DNA from: Diphasiastrum complanatum
Taxonomy: Eukaryota; Streptophyta; Lycopodiopsida; Lycopodiales; Lycopodiaceae
DNA length: 64,000 bases
Assembly: GCA_029204225.1 (NCBI GenBank)
Contig: CM055108.1
Span: 48,806,996-48,870,995, forward strand
Direction of reading: 5' to 3'
Below are positions 22,155 to 33,175 of this stretch, piece after piece (positions within the stretch are counted from its first letter, which is position 1; every line of letters begins with the position of its first letter). The notes beneath the pieces were generated by a model. The model was not told the origin of the DNA. It searched no databases and saw nothing but the letters and a program-made list of their open reading frames with translations. Made by a program: the position numbers and the translations under genes.

Positions 22155-22743
22155 TTGTGTTTCAGGTTATGAAGGAGGAAATCAGATCTATCAATGATTT
22201 GGTGAAGATATCAAGTCTAGAGCATGCTAGAGAGGATTCTACACCAAAATCGGATTTTTTGCTTTTGTAGATTGGATCTTTTGTAGATCAAAACACTAAA
22301 TAGGTCAATATACTTGTTCAATTCCATTTTTTGAATTCACATGCTGGATTTGGACGATTTTTGGATCATTGGTTCAGCCTAAGTAGGTGGCTTATAGATT
22401 GCATATCAAATTTTCAGCATTTGCATGTAGATTTGGAATAGTCAATTTTTTGTGATTTTGTCAAAACCCTAATTTTGATTGGATCTCTAGATAGTGAGGT
22501 TGCTGGACTTCATTTGAGTGTGTTTCAATCTTAGGAAGTGGCAAAAGTCATTAGATTGAGGATAGATCATAGGTTGATCAAGATTCCATGATTCTATGTG
22601 TTGATTTGTTTGGATAAGTGCTAGAAGAGAATTTGTGAGATAGTTTCAAATCTTGGTGATTTCTTTTGAAAGCATTTGTTGTTGTTCAAAGGAGTTCTTT
22701 GTGCATTGAAGCAGGTTGGAAGAGAAGATCAAGTCATTGCTAC

Positions 22744-25143
22744 ATGGCAACCTCAATTGGAGTCATGTTGGAAGCCAATGATAGGCTTACCTCAAGTAAC
22801 TATATATTATGGAAAGTGAGGATGGAGTCACTTCTTGATATGAATGATGTTTTGGATATTGTTGTAGGTTTGGAGGAGAGACCAGAAACACAACAAGATC
22901 AATTGAGGTATGACAAGAGGGCCAAGAAGGCTCTACACATGATAAAGATGAATGTTACCAATGAACTTCTCAAGGAAGTTGGTAAGTGCACATCATCTTT
23001 GGAAGCTTGGAATTCATTGAAGAAGCTTTATGAATCCAAGTCTACTTCTAGAGTGTTGACTCTAAGAAGACAAATCTTTTTTTGTTTGCAAAAGAATGAA
23101 GAAAGTCCAAGTACTTTTGTTTTGAGAATGAAAGCATTGAATGATGAGTTAGTTTGCATAGATGAAAGCATTAAGGAAGGAGAGCTTATTCAAGTGATTC
23201 TTAATGGCTTGTTGGATGCTCATGCTATCATTGTTCAAAGTATTGCTATTCAAAATACTTTGCCAAGTTTGATGGATCTTCAAGAGATCTTGATCAATGA
23301 GGAATATAGGCTTCAAGCAAGAGGTGGATCTACATCGACACTTCAAGAGGATGCTATGTTCACAAAGGGCAAATTCAAGGGCAAATCCAAAAGCAAGTGG
23401 TCTAAAGGGCAAGATCAAGTGGATGCTTATTCAAGTGGCAAAAAGAAGGATAGATCAAAGCTCAAGTGCTTCTATTGTGGCATCAAAGGACACTTTGCAA
23501 GTGAGTGCTTCAAGAAGAAGAGAGATCAAGGAGACAAGCAAGGTAATCTTACTCTTGATGAGGATGGTTTGGGTGTGCAAGATGCAAATGATGATGCTTT
23601 TGTGATGTCTTCATGTATGCTTGCTAATGATGGAGATCTAGATCCTTGGTGGATTGATAGTGGAGCAAGTTCACACATGACCTTTCACAAAGAGTACTTC
23701 ACTTCTTTGTTGGCATATGGAGATGACAAGAGGGTGATCTACACGGCCAATGATGGTGAGTGTGCAATCAAAGGGATTGGCACAATTCCTATTTCTCTCT
23801 CTACAAATAGGAATGTTCATTTGGAGGATGTCTTGTTTATTTCATCTATGAATAAGAATTTGCTTAGTGTGAGTCAAATGCTAAGTAAGGGCCTCAAGGT
23901 GGAGTTTGATGGAGATGCTTGTTTGATCAAAAGGAAGGATGTCTTGATTGGAAAAGGTAAAAGGCAAGGGAAGTTGCTCAAACTTTATGCTTGTGTTATT
24001 TTTAACCAAGTTGGATGTGTTGCAAGGGAACAAATTTCTATTCAAGAGGTTTGGCACAAAAGGATGGGACACCTCAACTTCAAGTCATTGGAGGTAATGG
24101 CAAGGAAGAAGGTTGTGATTGGTCTTCCAAGTTCCTTAAGTAATGACAAGCATGTTTGTGAGTCTTGTGCTTTGTCTAAGTCACATAGACTACCTTATAC
24201 TAGATCTATTTCTAGATCTACAAAGCCTTTTCAACTTTCGGATATTCATGGATTTACTACAATTAGCAATAGTGGAGCTAAGATGTATGTAACATTCATT
24301 GATGATTTTAGTAGATTTTGTTGGATCTATCTACTAAAGATCAAGGATGAAGTGTATGATGTCTTTGTCAAGTTCAAGAATGCAAGGGAGAACCAATTTT
24401 CCACAAAGATCAAGTGCTTGAGAGGTGACAATGGTGGTGAGTACATATCTAACAAGTTCAAGGCCTTTTGTGATGAGCATGGGATCAAGAGGGAGTATAC
24501 AACATCAAGGAACCCACAACAAAATGGAGTGGCTGAAAGGAAGAATAGAACTTTATGTGAAAGTGCTAAAGCTATGAAGTTAAGTGCTAATCTTGACAAA
24601 CCATTTTGGGATCAAGCTTTGTTGTGTGCCAATTTCTTGTGCAATAGGTGGCCGAGTGCTATTTTGGATGGAAGGACACCTTTTGAGATGCTATTCCAGA
24701 AGAGACCGAGTGTCAACTTTCTAAGAACCTTTGGATGCACATTCTATGTCAACATTACTCTTGATGATAGGACCAAGGAGGATCCATCTGGATATAGTGA
24801 GGTGAGTAAAGCCTACAAGGTTTACATTCCTTCTACTAACAAAGTGATTGTTGGTAGAGATGTCATTTTTTATGAGGGAAACATTACAAAGGTGTCTTCA
24901 AGCATGATTTATGGTAAAGTAGATGGATCTAACTTTCTTGATGTTGATGAGAAGGATCCTACTTTGGATGGTGGTGATGATGGACCTTCATCAAGTCAAA
25001 AGCCAAGGAGAACATCAAGAGAAAGACAAGTACCTTCAAGGCTCACATATGATCAAAAGGGTAAGCAAGTAGTTTCTGGAAATTATGTTGCTTTTCTAAC
25101 CTCTTTGGATGAGCCTAAAAGTGTAGATCAAGCAAGGAAATAA
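22744..25143 (+). CDS. Copia gag-protease-integrase polyprotein
   Basis: An 800-codon open frame. The ATG at 22744 (MATSIG) is preferred over the in-frame ATG at 22666 because the gag N-terminus (NDRLTSSNYILWKVRME) starts just after it. Domains in order: gag/UBN2-type, CCHC zinc knuckle (CFYCGIKGHFASEC), aspartic protease (WWIDSGASSHMT), GAG-pre-integrase (VWHKRMGHLNF), then the integrase core with IDDFSRFCWIY, DNGGEY and NGVAERKNRTL. The frame ends at a TAA just before the RT start (EEWIQAMDLEY). It remains in the same frame as the foreign ORF beyond, so a single stop separates them. The protein is otherwise intact. Confidence 0.92.
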   Translation: MATSIGVMLEANDRLTSSNYILWKVRMESLLDMNDVLDIVVGLEERPETQQDQLRYDKRAKKALHMIKMNVTNELLKEVGKCTSSLEAWNSLKKLYESKSTSRVLTLRRQIFFCLQKNEESPSTFVLRMKALNDELVCIDESIKEGELIQVILNGLLDAHAIIVQSIAIQNTLPSLMDLQEILINEEYRLQARGGSTSTLQEDAMFTKGKFKGKSKSKWSKGQDQVDAYSSGKKKDRSKLKCFYCGIKGHFASECFKKKRDQGDKQGNLTLDEDGLGVQDANDDAFVMSSCMLANDGDLDPWWIDSGASSHMTFHKEYFTSLLAYGDDKRVIYTANDGECAIKGIGTIPISLSTNRNVHLEDVLFISSMNKNLLSVSQMLSKGLKVEFDGDACLIKRKDVLIGKGKRQGKLLKLYACVIFNQVGCVAREQISIQEVWHKRMGHLNFKSLEVMARKKVVIGLPSSLSNDKHVCESCALSKSHRLPYTRSISRSTKPFQLSDIHGFTTISNSGAKMYVTFIDDFSRFCWIYLLKIKDEVYDVFVKFKNARENQFSTKIKCLRGDNGGEYISNKFKAFCDEHGIKREYTTSRNPQQNGVAERKNRTLCESAKAMKLSANLDKPFWDQALLCANFLCNRWPSAILDGRTPFEMLFQKRPSVNFLRTFGCTFYVNITLDDRTKEDPSGYSEVSKAYKVYIPSTNKVIVGRDVIFYEGNITKVSSSMIYGKVDGSNFLDVDEKDPTLDGGDDGPSSSQKPRRTSRERQVPSRLTYDQKGKQVVSGNYVAFLTSLDEPKSVDQARK

Positions 25144-25161
25144 GAGGAGTGGATCCAAGCA

Positions 25162-25986
25162 ATGGATCTCGAGTATCGATCCCTTATGAAGAGTGGAACA
25201 TCTTTTGGAAGATCTTCTTGTGTACATGGAGCTATGCAAGTGAATGGATGTTATCTTGCTGTAAAATCAAGTATTGGATCTGGTAAACAAAGTTTGTTCA
25301 ATGACTTTGATGATCAAGTTGAAAATCAAGAGGTTGATCTCAAAGCGCTTCAACTAGTCAAAAGGGAAGGTGGCAATTTGGAGCTAGTCAAGAACATCAA
25401 AGGAGAGGTAATTGGCAAAGGTGTTATGGATTTGTTTTTGCAGCATATTGAAGACTCAAGTAAGGTCAAAGGAGCAGCAAGCAAGTGTTGTTCAAATTTA
25501 CTTTACTTGTTCTATCTCATGTTTGAGCAATTTCATGTGGATGTGTGCAAATTGTCAAGATATGGTAAAACTAGCTACATTGGTGAGCATTGTTTTGATG
25601 TTGGATTTGTACTAGCATTCTTGGCTGATTTTGCTGATGGAAATGAAGCTATTGGAGGTTCATTATGTCACTCATCCATGGCTAAGTTCTCAAGTGTTGA
25701 GCTACTTGGTGCCAATACTTGGAGATTGTCAATTTTTTGTGAATTCATTTTCATTTTCTTGTGTCAAGTAGATCTTGAAGATGGACTAGTGCAACCTACT
25801 TGGTTTACGGAGTCATGTGGTGCTGGATTTGCATCATTAATGTACTCACCTACTCATGGATTTCCAAGGTTTGATGGTTTCTTGTGGCAAGATGAAGATG
25901 GAGGCTCATTCATGGAGTATCATGGTGGATACATGGCAACAAAGGACAAAGAAGGAGGAGACATGCAAGCAAAAGTTGATCACTGA
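25162..25986 (+). CDS. Foreign 274-aa ORF in place of copia RT
   Basis: The first ~14 codons (MDLEYRSLMKSGT) are the genuine start of copia RT. From about 25200 the sequence departs from RT and stays open to 25986. I do not recognise the protein. It has a hydrophobic stretch at about residues 192-203 (SIFCEFIFIFLC) and a Gly/Trp/Phe-rich C-terminus (HGFPRFDGFLWQDEDGG). The foreign DNA continues non-coding to about 26283, where RNase H resumes. It may be a captured gene piece or part of another repeat. Because it is inside an element with matching target duplications, it was probably mobilised with it. Confidence 0.55.
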   Translation: MDLEYRSLMKSGTSFGRSSCVHGAMQVNGCYLAVKSSIGSGKQSLFNDFDDQVENQEVDLKALQLVKREGGNLELVKNIKGEVIGKGVMDLFLQHIEDSSKVKGAASKCCSNLLYLFYLMFEQFHVDVCKLSRYGKTSYIGEHCFDVGFVLAFLADFADGNEAIGGSLCHSSMAKFSSVELLGANTWRLSIFCEFIFIFLCQVDLEDGLVQPTWFTESCGAGFASLMYSPTHGFPRFDGFLWQDEDGGSFMEYHGGYMATKDKEGGDMQAKVDH

Positions 25987-26283
25987 CATTTATTGTTTAT
26001 TTGCTGTATTTTTCCAGAGAGTTCAGAGTTGGAAGCATGGTGGAATCATTTCATTTACATTTTATTTGATTCTTCATGTTCTAGTCACATTTTTACAAGT
26101 AAAATTGATGTAAGAAATAGTGAAACATCCCAAGTGGACACTATTCTCTATATCAATTATGGTTGTTTCTGTTTTGAGCATTACATGATCATTGAAAGGA
26201 GATCTATTCTTAGGAAGAAGATCATTCTTATGATGGATCAAAGTTCTATTGGCAAAAACTATGCTAGGAGCATTGGAAGCTAG

Positions 26284-26855
26284 GAAAGCGAGTTTTGAGG
26301 TACATCATTGGAACTCGAGATTTTGGCATATTGTATGAGGGATCATCACCTAATTTTTTTGGATTTTCAGATTCGGACTATGCTGGAGATGTAATGGATA
26401 GGAAATCCATTAGTTCTTATTGTATTTTCATAGGTGATGGAGCTATATGATGGATGTCAAAGAAACAAGCCACTATCTCATTGTCATCTAGTGAGGCCGA
26501 GTACAAAGCTCTTACACATTGCACAAAGGAGATGGTATAGATCAAAAGGATGATCAAGGATCTTCACTTGCTGGATTTTTCAGAGAGCCCAATCATCTTC
26601 TGTGACAATCAATCAGCCCAAAGAATGGCATCCAATCCTATCTTTCATGCTAGGAGCAAGCATATTGAGATACAATATCATTTTGTGAGGGAGCGAGTCA
26701 TTGCAAAGGAGGTGGAGCTTCAACATGTGTCTTCAAGGGAATGTGTAGCTGATATCTTCACCAAAGCATTGGGAAAAGACTTGTTCATGAAGCATAGGAC
26801 TTCACTTAGAGTATTATCAAAGTCTATGCTAAAACTAGTTGAAGAGGGAGTGTGA
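26284..26855 (+). pseudogene. Copia RNase H domain
   Basis: Resumes with KRVLRYIIGTRDFGILY, then FSDSDYAGD, SKKQATISLSSSEAEYKAL, FCDNQSA, and HIEIQYHFVRERV...DIFTKAL, the normal copia RNase H and C-terminus. Two in-frame stops (one at about 26448, one just before 26550) interrupt it. The 101-codon open frame 26550-26855 runs into the 3' LTR; the polypurine tract AGAGGGAG lies at 26843-26850. Confidence 0.88.
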
Positions 26856-27500
26856 AAGATTCAACTAGTTTCATCACATTTTGCAATATTTCCATATTTG
26901 GCATATTGAGGCCAAAACTTGTTTTTGACTTAGAGGTTGACTTTTCAAAGTTCATTAGTCTAAATTTCATTTTAATAAACACTTTTTGAAAGTGTGGGAA
27001 AGATAGAATGGGAGTTTGAGTAGATTCAATTTGAATAAGTTGGGTACATTGAATCTAGACCCAAAATTGGTAAGGTTAGCATTTTGGTGGGAAAGCCAAG
27101 TGGCCAAATAGGGTTTGAACCTGCTATAAAAGGATGTAACTCGTGGAGAGAGTCATCTTCTCTCTTCTCTATCTCATTTCATGCTTATACATGGTTCTCT
27201 TGGGTTCTACTATCCATTGGTGCATTATCTTGGTGATTGCTTGCAATTCTATGTGTAGAATGATCTATATCTGTTATTTTTGGATTCACACGTGTGAAAT
27301 ACAGTAGCTTGCTGGTTTTGTACAGACAAAAACAGTACATAATCATTTCATTCAAGTTTGATCAAGTTCTATTAGTGTTTGCATCTCAAATTGTGTGTAG
27401 ATGCTGATTTTTCTACATTGGTGAAATTGGTAGTGTATTTCTCTTTCTAACCAAAGATCATTCAAGTAGATTGGATCTTAAGGATCTGAAATCTTTCACA
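26851..27500 (+). repeat. 3' LTR of the nested copia
   Basis: 650 bp, about 97% identical to the 5' LTR by manual comparison. Five of the ~21 differences cluster in one 13 bp stretch (TATGGATAGCAAC versus TACAGACAAAAAC). Confidence 0.95.
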
Positions 27501-28140
27501 TAGGTGACAAACGCAAGGACAAGGATGTACCGTGGGATACATTTTCACCAGGAAGCCGATCACCTGACAGGAAGCTCCCCAAGTGGTTTGAGAGATTGTT
27601 GGAGAGCCGCAACATAGATGACTTTCCAGGATCATCTAGCCACGGAGAGCTACAAAGATCAACAAGAGAGAAGACACAACCTGAAAGGTATGAAGCAAAT
27701 TATGCTCTCTTATCTAGCATTATTCAAAGCAAAGAACCTTCGACTTATGGTGAAACGAAGGATGATGACATTTGGGTCAAGGCCATGGGAGAGGAGATGG
27801 AGTCAATTGCTAAGCATAGCACATGGAACTTAGTAGAACCCCCAGTTGGCAAGAAACCCATTGGTTGCAAATGGGTATACAGGACTAAGTATCATGCAGA
27901 TGGAAGTATAGCAAAGCACAAGGCAAGATTTGTGATCAAAGGGCACAAAGTAAAGGCATTGACTATGAGGGGACCTTTGCGCCAATATGTAAGTGGAATA
28001 CTCTATGTCTACTTGTTGCTTTAGCTTCACATTTTGGTTGGCCTTTGCATCAGATGGATGTGAAATCTACTTTTCTAAATGGTGAGTTAGAAGAAGAGGT
28101 GTTCATGGATCAACCTGAAGGCTTTGTAGTGAAGGGACTT
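27501..28140 (+). pseudogene. Older copia pol, right part (RT start)
   Basis: Continuation of the frame cut at 21492. It reads RRSTREKTQPERY-like text, then WVKAMGEEMESI, TWNLVEPP, GCKWVYRTKYHADGSI and KARFVIKGHK, the N-terminal half of copia RT. A frameshift near 27960 moves the frame; HFGWPLHQMDVKS-type sequence follows, then homology stops near 28140. The older element therefore kept only a mid-pol segment. Confidence 0.82.
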
Positions 28141-28145
28141 ATCTC

Positions 28146-28412
28146 ATGGAACCAGATGAGCATGACGATTGGGATGTCACTAAAAATGACGTAAGAGCCG
28201 AAAGTCAAATCAATGAAAACATTCATGGTTATACTTCTAATCTCCCAACAAGAATAGACCATTTGTTTGAGATCCATGAAAGAATTAGACCACTAGATGA
28301 GTGTGAAAGTGATGCAAATGATCAAGAAGAACTACTACAGGCACCTATGTCCATTTTAGGATGTATACGTAGGCTTGAACTACGTTTAGAACTTGACTCA
28401 GATGAATGGTGA
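28146..28412 (+). CDS. Small acidic ORF, unassigned
   Basis: An 88-codon frame between two opposing copia fragments. The protein is acidic and hydrophilic (DEHDDWDVTKNDV, then DECESDANDQEE). I do not recognise it. It may be part of another degraded polyprotein or a chance ORF. Confidence 0.2.
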   Translation: MEPDEHDDWDVTKNDVRAESQINENIHGYTSNLPTRIDHLFEIHERIRPLDECESDANDQEELLQAPMSILGCIRRLELRLELDSDEW

Positions 28413-28433
28413 GATATCAATGATGATGTAAAT

Positions 28434-30632
28434 TTTGTTTTCCACTGGATCAAAACATCTATAGCCCTTCACACGTTCATCATATCCTAGGAATATACAC
28501 TTGATAGCTTTCACATCAAGTTTACATCTCTCTTCCTTAGAAATGTGTACAAACGTCTTACATCCAATGATTCGCAAGTGCCATTCACCTCTGGCTTCTT
28601 CTTCATGAATGCTTCCTCAGGTGTTATCTTTGGTATGGCAATGGTAGGACTTCTATTTTGAAGATAAACTACCGTATTGCATGCTTCTGACCAAAAATCT
28701 TTTGGTAGTTTCATCTCTGCTAGCATAGATCTAGCACTTTTCACAGTCGTACGATTTTTGCACTCAGCTACACCATTGAGCGCAGGAGTATGAGATTGCA
28801 TAAATTGTCTTTTAATCTCACATTGATCACAAAGATCATTGAAGTCATTAGACTTGTACTCACCTCCACTATCTGATCTTAGGACTTTGATCTTCCTACC
28901 TGTCTGATTTTTGACCAATGCTTTGAAGCTCTTGAAATTGTCAAATGCATCTGATTTCTTCTTCAAGAAGAAGATCCACGCCTTACGTGACATATCATCA
29001 ATAAAGGTCATGAAATAGAAGGCTTTACCTAAGGACATGGTCCTCATAGGCCGCATAAATCTATGTGGATTAAATCTAGGATGTTCTTTGCTCTTGCAAC
29101 ACCACCTTTATTGAACTTCTCTCGATGCTACTTCCCATATCCACACGATTCGCACATTGATTTCAAGTGGTCTTCTATGGTAGGCAATCATGTTACCATC
29201 TCCAATTTTCTCATCAAACTGAGGCTTTCCAAGTTCAAGTGACCAAGCCTCTTATGCCACAACTCAGTTGCAATGGAATGGACGATATGAGTCCATGTTG
29301 CCCCTTGATTGTAGCATTCAACCTATACATTTTTGTATTGGGCTCCCTTACTCCATCTGCAATAACTTTGAGCTTTTGGTTCACATCCTTCACAAAGCAA
29401 CGATCATGGGTGAATTCTACTTTCAACTTTTGATCAGTAATGACTCCAACAAAAAGTAGATTTTTCTTCAAACCTGGTACGTAAAGTAGCTCCCTGATCA
29501 TCCTGCTTTTTCCATGAGGTAGTTGGATTGAAACGATGCCTATCCCCTTGATCTTGCACACATCGCCATTTGCTTGTGAAACAGACGTTCCATGAACCAA
29601 CACTTTCAAGCTACTGAACCAATTCTTGTTACCCGTCATATGTCTTGTGGCTCCCAAGTCAATATACCACGCTTGATCATCTTGATTAGATGACAATGCA
29701 GATATGAAGATGCTAGAGTCTTCAATCTCACCCTCATCGACAAGGTTACCTGCTTGTTTCGGTTTCCCCTTGCCTTGTTCCGCCAGGAATTTGTGACATT
29801 CACTCTTCCAATGGCCCTTTTTCTCACAATGGAAGCACTTGCCTTTCTTCTTGGTCTTATTGGAAGATCCCTCATCCTCCTGAGACTTGGCAAATTGTTG
29901 TTTAAACTTCTTCTTGCCCTTGCCCTTGCCTTGTTTTTGGCGTGTCGCAAGTGCCTGATCGTCAGTATTCTGACGTCTAGCTTTCACCATTTCTCGTCGT
30001 TGCTCTTCCTGCATCAAGATTCTTGTGAGCTCGTCAAAGGTTGGCAATCTTTTTCTTGATGCTATTTCGCTCACAAACATCTAGTAGGATTTTGCAATGC
30101 CGCACAATGCATTGTACAGCAGCTCTGCATCATGTATGCGCTCACCAATAGAATGCAGTTCATCCCTCATTGTTTTGATTCTGGTCATATACGTCTGAAT
30201 GTGCTCTCCTTGTCCCATTCGGGCACTATTCAGCTTTGACTTCAAAAACATGATTCTTGCCAGATTTGACGTCTCGAACTGCTCCTTTAGCACATCCCAT
30301 GCATGTTTGGGTGTAACAGCATCACAAATGTGGGTAATGACGTGATCCTTCACTAACAAGTTAATGAAGGTCAAAGCTTTCCTCATCTTTTTGTCGAACA
30401 CTTTGATATCCGCTTCATTTGGCGGTCTTCTCTAATCACCTGTGACAACTTCCCACACATCGTTCTCCATCAGTATGTTTTTCATTTTAAATTTCCACAC
30501 TGCATAGTTGGAAATCCTGTCTAATTTGCTACTTTCACTCAAAATGGACTCTCCCATGTTTGCCATCGCAAAACTGCTTGAAACTTCTGCTGTAGGCTGC
30601 AAGCAGTATGTCGAGGCCAATTGTGATGTCAA
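28434..30632 (-). pseudogene. Ty1/copia gag-protease-integrase remnant
   Basis: Minus-strand copia polyprotein in three frames with several stops. Gag starts near 30560 (SNYAVWKFKM). A zinc knuckle (CFHCEKKGHWKSECH) lies in the 281-codon frame 30080-29235, followed by protease WYIDLGATRHMTG, in which the catalytic DSG is changed to DLG. The integrase core is in 29056-28511 (FIDDMSRKAWIFFLKK, SGGEY, NGVAECKNRT). It stops near 28434, before RT. The DSG to DLG change and the stops mean it is dead. The upstream leader and primer site are at 30633-31853. Confidence 0.88.
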
Positions 30633-31840
30633 AAGTTGAAAATAATGACCTGCACTTTTTTCCTTACCAGGCCACTTGCCGCTTTTCCCCCAATTTGAAA
30701 GCCAAATCGGCGTCGCCTTCCGAAATGCACTCAGTCGTCAACTCCCAACTACGTACCCAATGGAATGGTGAAATCACTTTTGTTGCACTCCGAACACTTT
30801 TTCCGCTGCAATCCCTCTATTTTGTTGTACCGTACTTGCAAGTACAGTCTGGGTGCCCTTCTTTGGAGGTTATAGCCTTTCGTTTGGGTCAAAACGGATA
30901 AAGGAGATGGATTTAAGGGGTTTTTCACTTTTTGAACTATTTCTTCAGTTTGAAAAGACTTCAAACTTCAGTGAATTTGGACCTAGTTCAACTTTCAATA
31001 TGAAAATTTTTATTGAAGTTGAAGCCTGATTTGTCTTTCAACGCCCTTCAGGCCCCTTCAAGGCCCTTTTCAAAACAATCCACTGGTTCTCTTGGATCCG
31101 ATGGTCCAAATTCAATGCTAGAGGTTCGATCTCTATCATTGATCATGATGGACACTGATCTGAAGATCCGCGCACTGTCTTCACTCCTTGCAGTCGCTGG
31201 CCCACCTTAGAACACTAAGAGGGGACTCCTCTTCTGCGCGCAAACAGACCTACAAGATCTCCTCTTCTTTCCATCTCCTTGCAAGCTATGGCTGCAGGCT
31301 ATAAACTGGTCCAATTTCTTAGCTGATCCATGGCGCTCCACGGACTCTGAGGATTTGCTACTTTGCATTAGGGCACCCTTCTACAAGCTTTTACAGCTTA
31401 AAAAATGGATCAGTATAGAGAGAAAACTTTGCTTTTATGCTTCCAAACCCTAGGCCAGGGTTTTTCTCACAACTTTGATTTTGGCTTGCCTTTCACAACT
31501 CTCTGGCTGGCCAAATCAACTTCTCTGAGGTCACCCTAGTACTGGAAATCTGATGCTTCAATCCATTTGTCAAACGGTGTCTGTTCGAATGCACACCGAT
31601 TGCAAACACTGAGCAACTCCTCTAAGGAATTTTTCAGAATTCTGCTTCGTAGATTCTACTGACCAATCTTGTCACTAAATCCTCACACAGTCTCAAGCTT
31701 ACCAAGCTTCTGTGTGCTAGAATCTATGCATCAGTGCTTCACTTTCCGTCTACAACCTGTTGTAAACCCCGAACTTTCAGAAGACAGTTCTCCCGAAGAT
31801 CTCTTCAACGGCAATGTTGTACTATGTACACTCCCTGTAC
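30633..31840 (-). other. Leader of the minus-strand copia
   Basis: About 1.2 kb between primer site and gag, without a credible ORF. Long untranslated leaders are common in plant copia elements. The plus-strand ORFs seen here (for example 30608-30901) are chance frames. Confidence 0.5.
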
Positions 31841-31853
31841 GGCTCTGATACCA
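31841..31853 (-). other. Primer-binding site of the minus-strand copia
   Basis: Reverse complement TGGTATCAGAGCC, tRNA-Met type. It fixes the position of the 5' LTR to the right of it. Confidence 0.88.
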
Positions 31854-32112
31854 ACTTAGAATTTGCTTCGAACAGGAACACAAATCATACTACACAGTAA
31901 TATAGACAGAAAACACTCTCCACAGCAAGCTCACATAGCAACTGTATTTCTCAAAATGAAATTACACTGTACATATAGTTGTTCACTCTGGCAACCCATG
32001 CATGACCCAGGTTGCCATTGACGGGACGCAGGTCTCGTCGACTTGCCTCGTGGCGAGGCCAACTAATCCTTATCAACTGATAGGACCCACAGTACAGTAA
32101 CACAGTGATTCT
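31854..32112 (-). repeat. Presumed 5' LTR of the minus-strand copia
   Basis: Sequence just outside the primer site. The outer boundary is estimated from a TGTTACTGTACTG start on the minus strand near 32105. There is no second copy in the window, so the ends are uncertain and the 3' half of the element is lost. Confidence 0.45.
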
Positions 32113-32214
32113 ACTTTAATTCTAATTGTCACATCTTTGAGCTTGATATTTTGGAAAATATTCTTTCTTCTTGTCTTTGTTTGCATGACAAATAGCCACC
32201 TCGTATTTGATGGA

Positions 32215-32664
32215 TCATGATGAAGGGCTATTTGTGTACATACAGACAATGCAAGTGAGCTGGAGAATGAATTTAGTGTGTACAACAATTATTACATGTT
32301 CACAATGAGTTGGTAAGACCAATGTCTCATTGGAAGAGGAAAGGATCTTTGTTGAATCAAGAGCATATAGTCCATTTGAATCCAATCGTATAGTTGCATG
32401 TGGCCCTAACCATTTAACATCATACAAAAAAATCTTGAAAGATCTATAGTCGACTTCCAAAATATCTTGTATGGTTCCAATGTAGTCAAGGTCACTTTCA
32501 ACCAAATTGGTATCCCTTGCACTACTGCGATTGGCTTGATGAAACCTTGTCATCACCCCACAATTGAATGTCGTTCTTTTCTTGTTGATGCATTCAATGC
32601 AAAAGTGTTTTCCACTAGAACAAAGAGCGGTATGTCGCCTATACTGCCATATTGAAAAATGCAT
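32215..32664 (-). pseudogene. DUF4216-like domain of a CACTA transposase
   Basis: A 149-codon minus-strand frame. Its middle (NCGVMTRFHQ, then DYIGTIQDILEVDY, then SFKIFLYDVKWLG) follows the DUF4216 pattern 'NSGV...(Y)YG.I.DI.ELDY....K.VLFKC.W', which forms the C-terminal part of plant CACTA TNP2 proteins. It lies about 500 bp downstream, on the same strand, of the transposon fragment at 33176-33470, so both may belong to one element. The intervening sequence is full of stops. Confidence 0.65.
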
Positions 32665-33175
32665 ATATCAAATAGCATATTTTTTAATAATGTGTTACAA
32701 TGACAAAGCAATTATTATATAGATAATAAATAATGAGTCTGAGTTTAGAGACAAATATGCCAACTACAACTGTGCGCAAGATCCCACTCCGAATTTGATA
32801 TTTGTTTTCCACTCACACAAACATCATTCATGACTTCATATAGCCAAAAAATGCTACATTGATCTGGGAGCTTCTCCAATTCAGATGAAAAAGTTTGGCC
32901 CCTATGTGACCGACGCCACTACGTTCTAATATTTCATTGATCTTTGGATTTTTTGTATAAATCAATCCAAGATGACAATTTTTCTATGTTGTATAGCATG
33001 AACGTGCAAATCTTGTCTCTCATACACTCAAAAAATTTAGCACGCGTTTCTTTTCTTGTGAAATGCTCTCTTGTTTGTTGCTCTCCTCATCACTATCATG
33101 CCACAGTCTACACACATTTTTCAAGGGAATAGGCAATACAGGCTTCCAGTTTGGAGCTATATTTTTTCTAGTAAT

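Larger units (their letters stand above)
21493..27500 (+). mobile_element. Nested Ty1/copia element, 6.0 kb, RT replaced by foreign DNA
   Basis: Two 650 bp LTRs with TG...CA ends, perfect 5 bp target duplications TAGGT (21488-21492 and 27501-27505), a tRNA-Met primer site and a polypurine tract. By eye the LTRs differ at about 21 of 650 positions. The order is gag, protease, integrase, then foreign sequence where RT should be, then RNase H. It sits inside an older copia pol. Lacking RT, it must have transposed in trans. Confidence 0.95.

Noticed and set aside
7675-31853. Sequences resembling tRNA 3' ends
   Set aside because: They are retroelement primer-binding sites next to LTRs, complementary to tRNA ends; no cloverleaf can be built around them.
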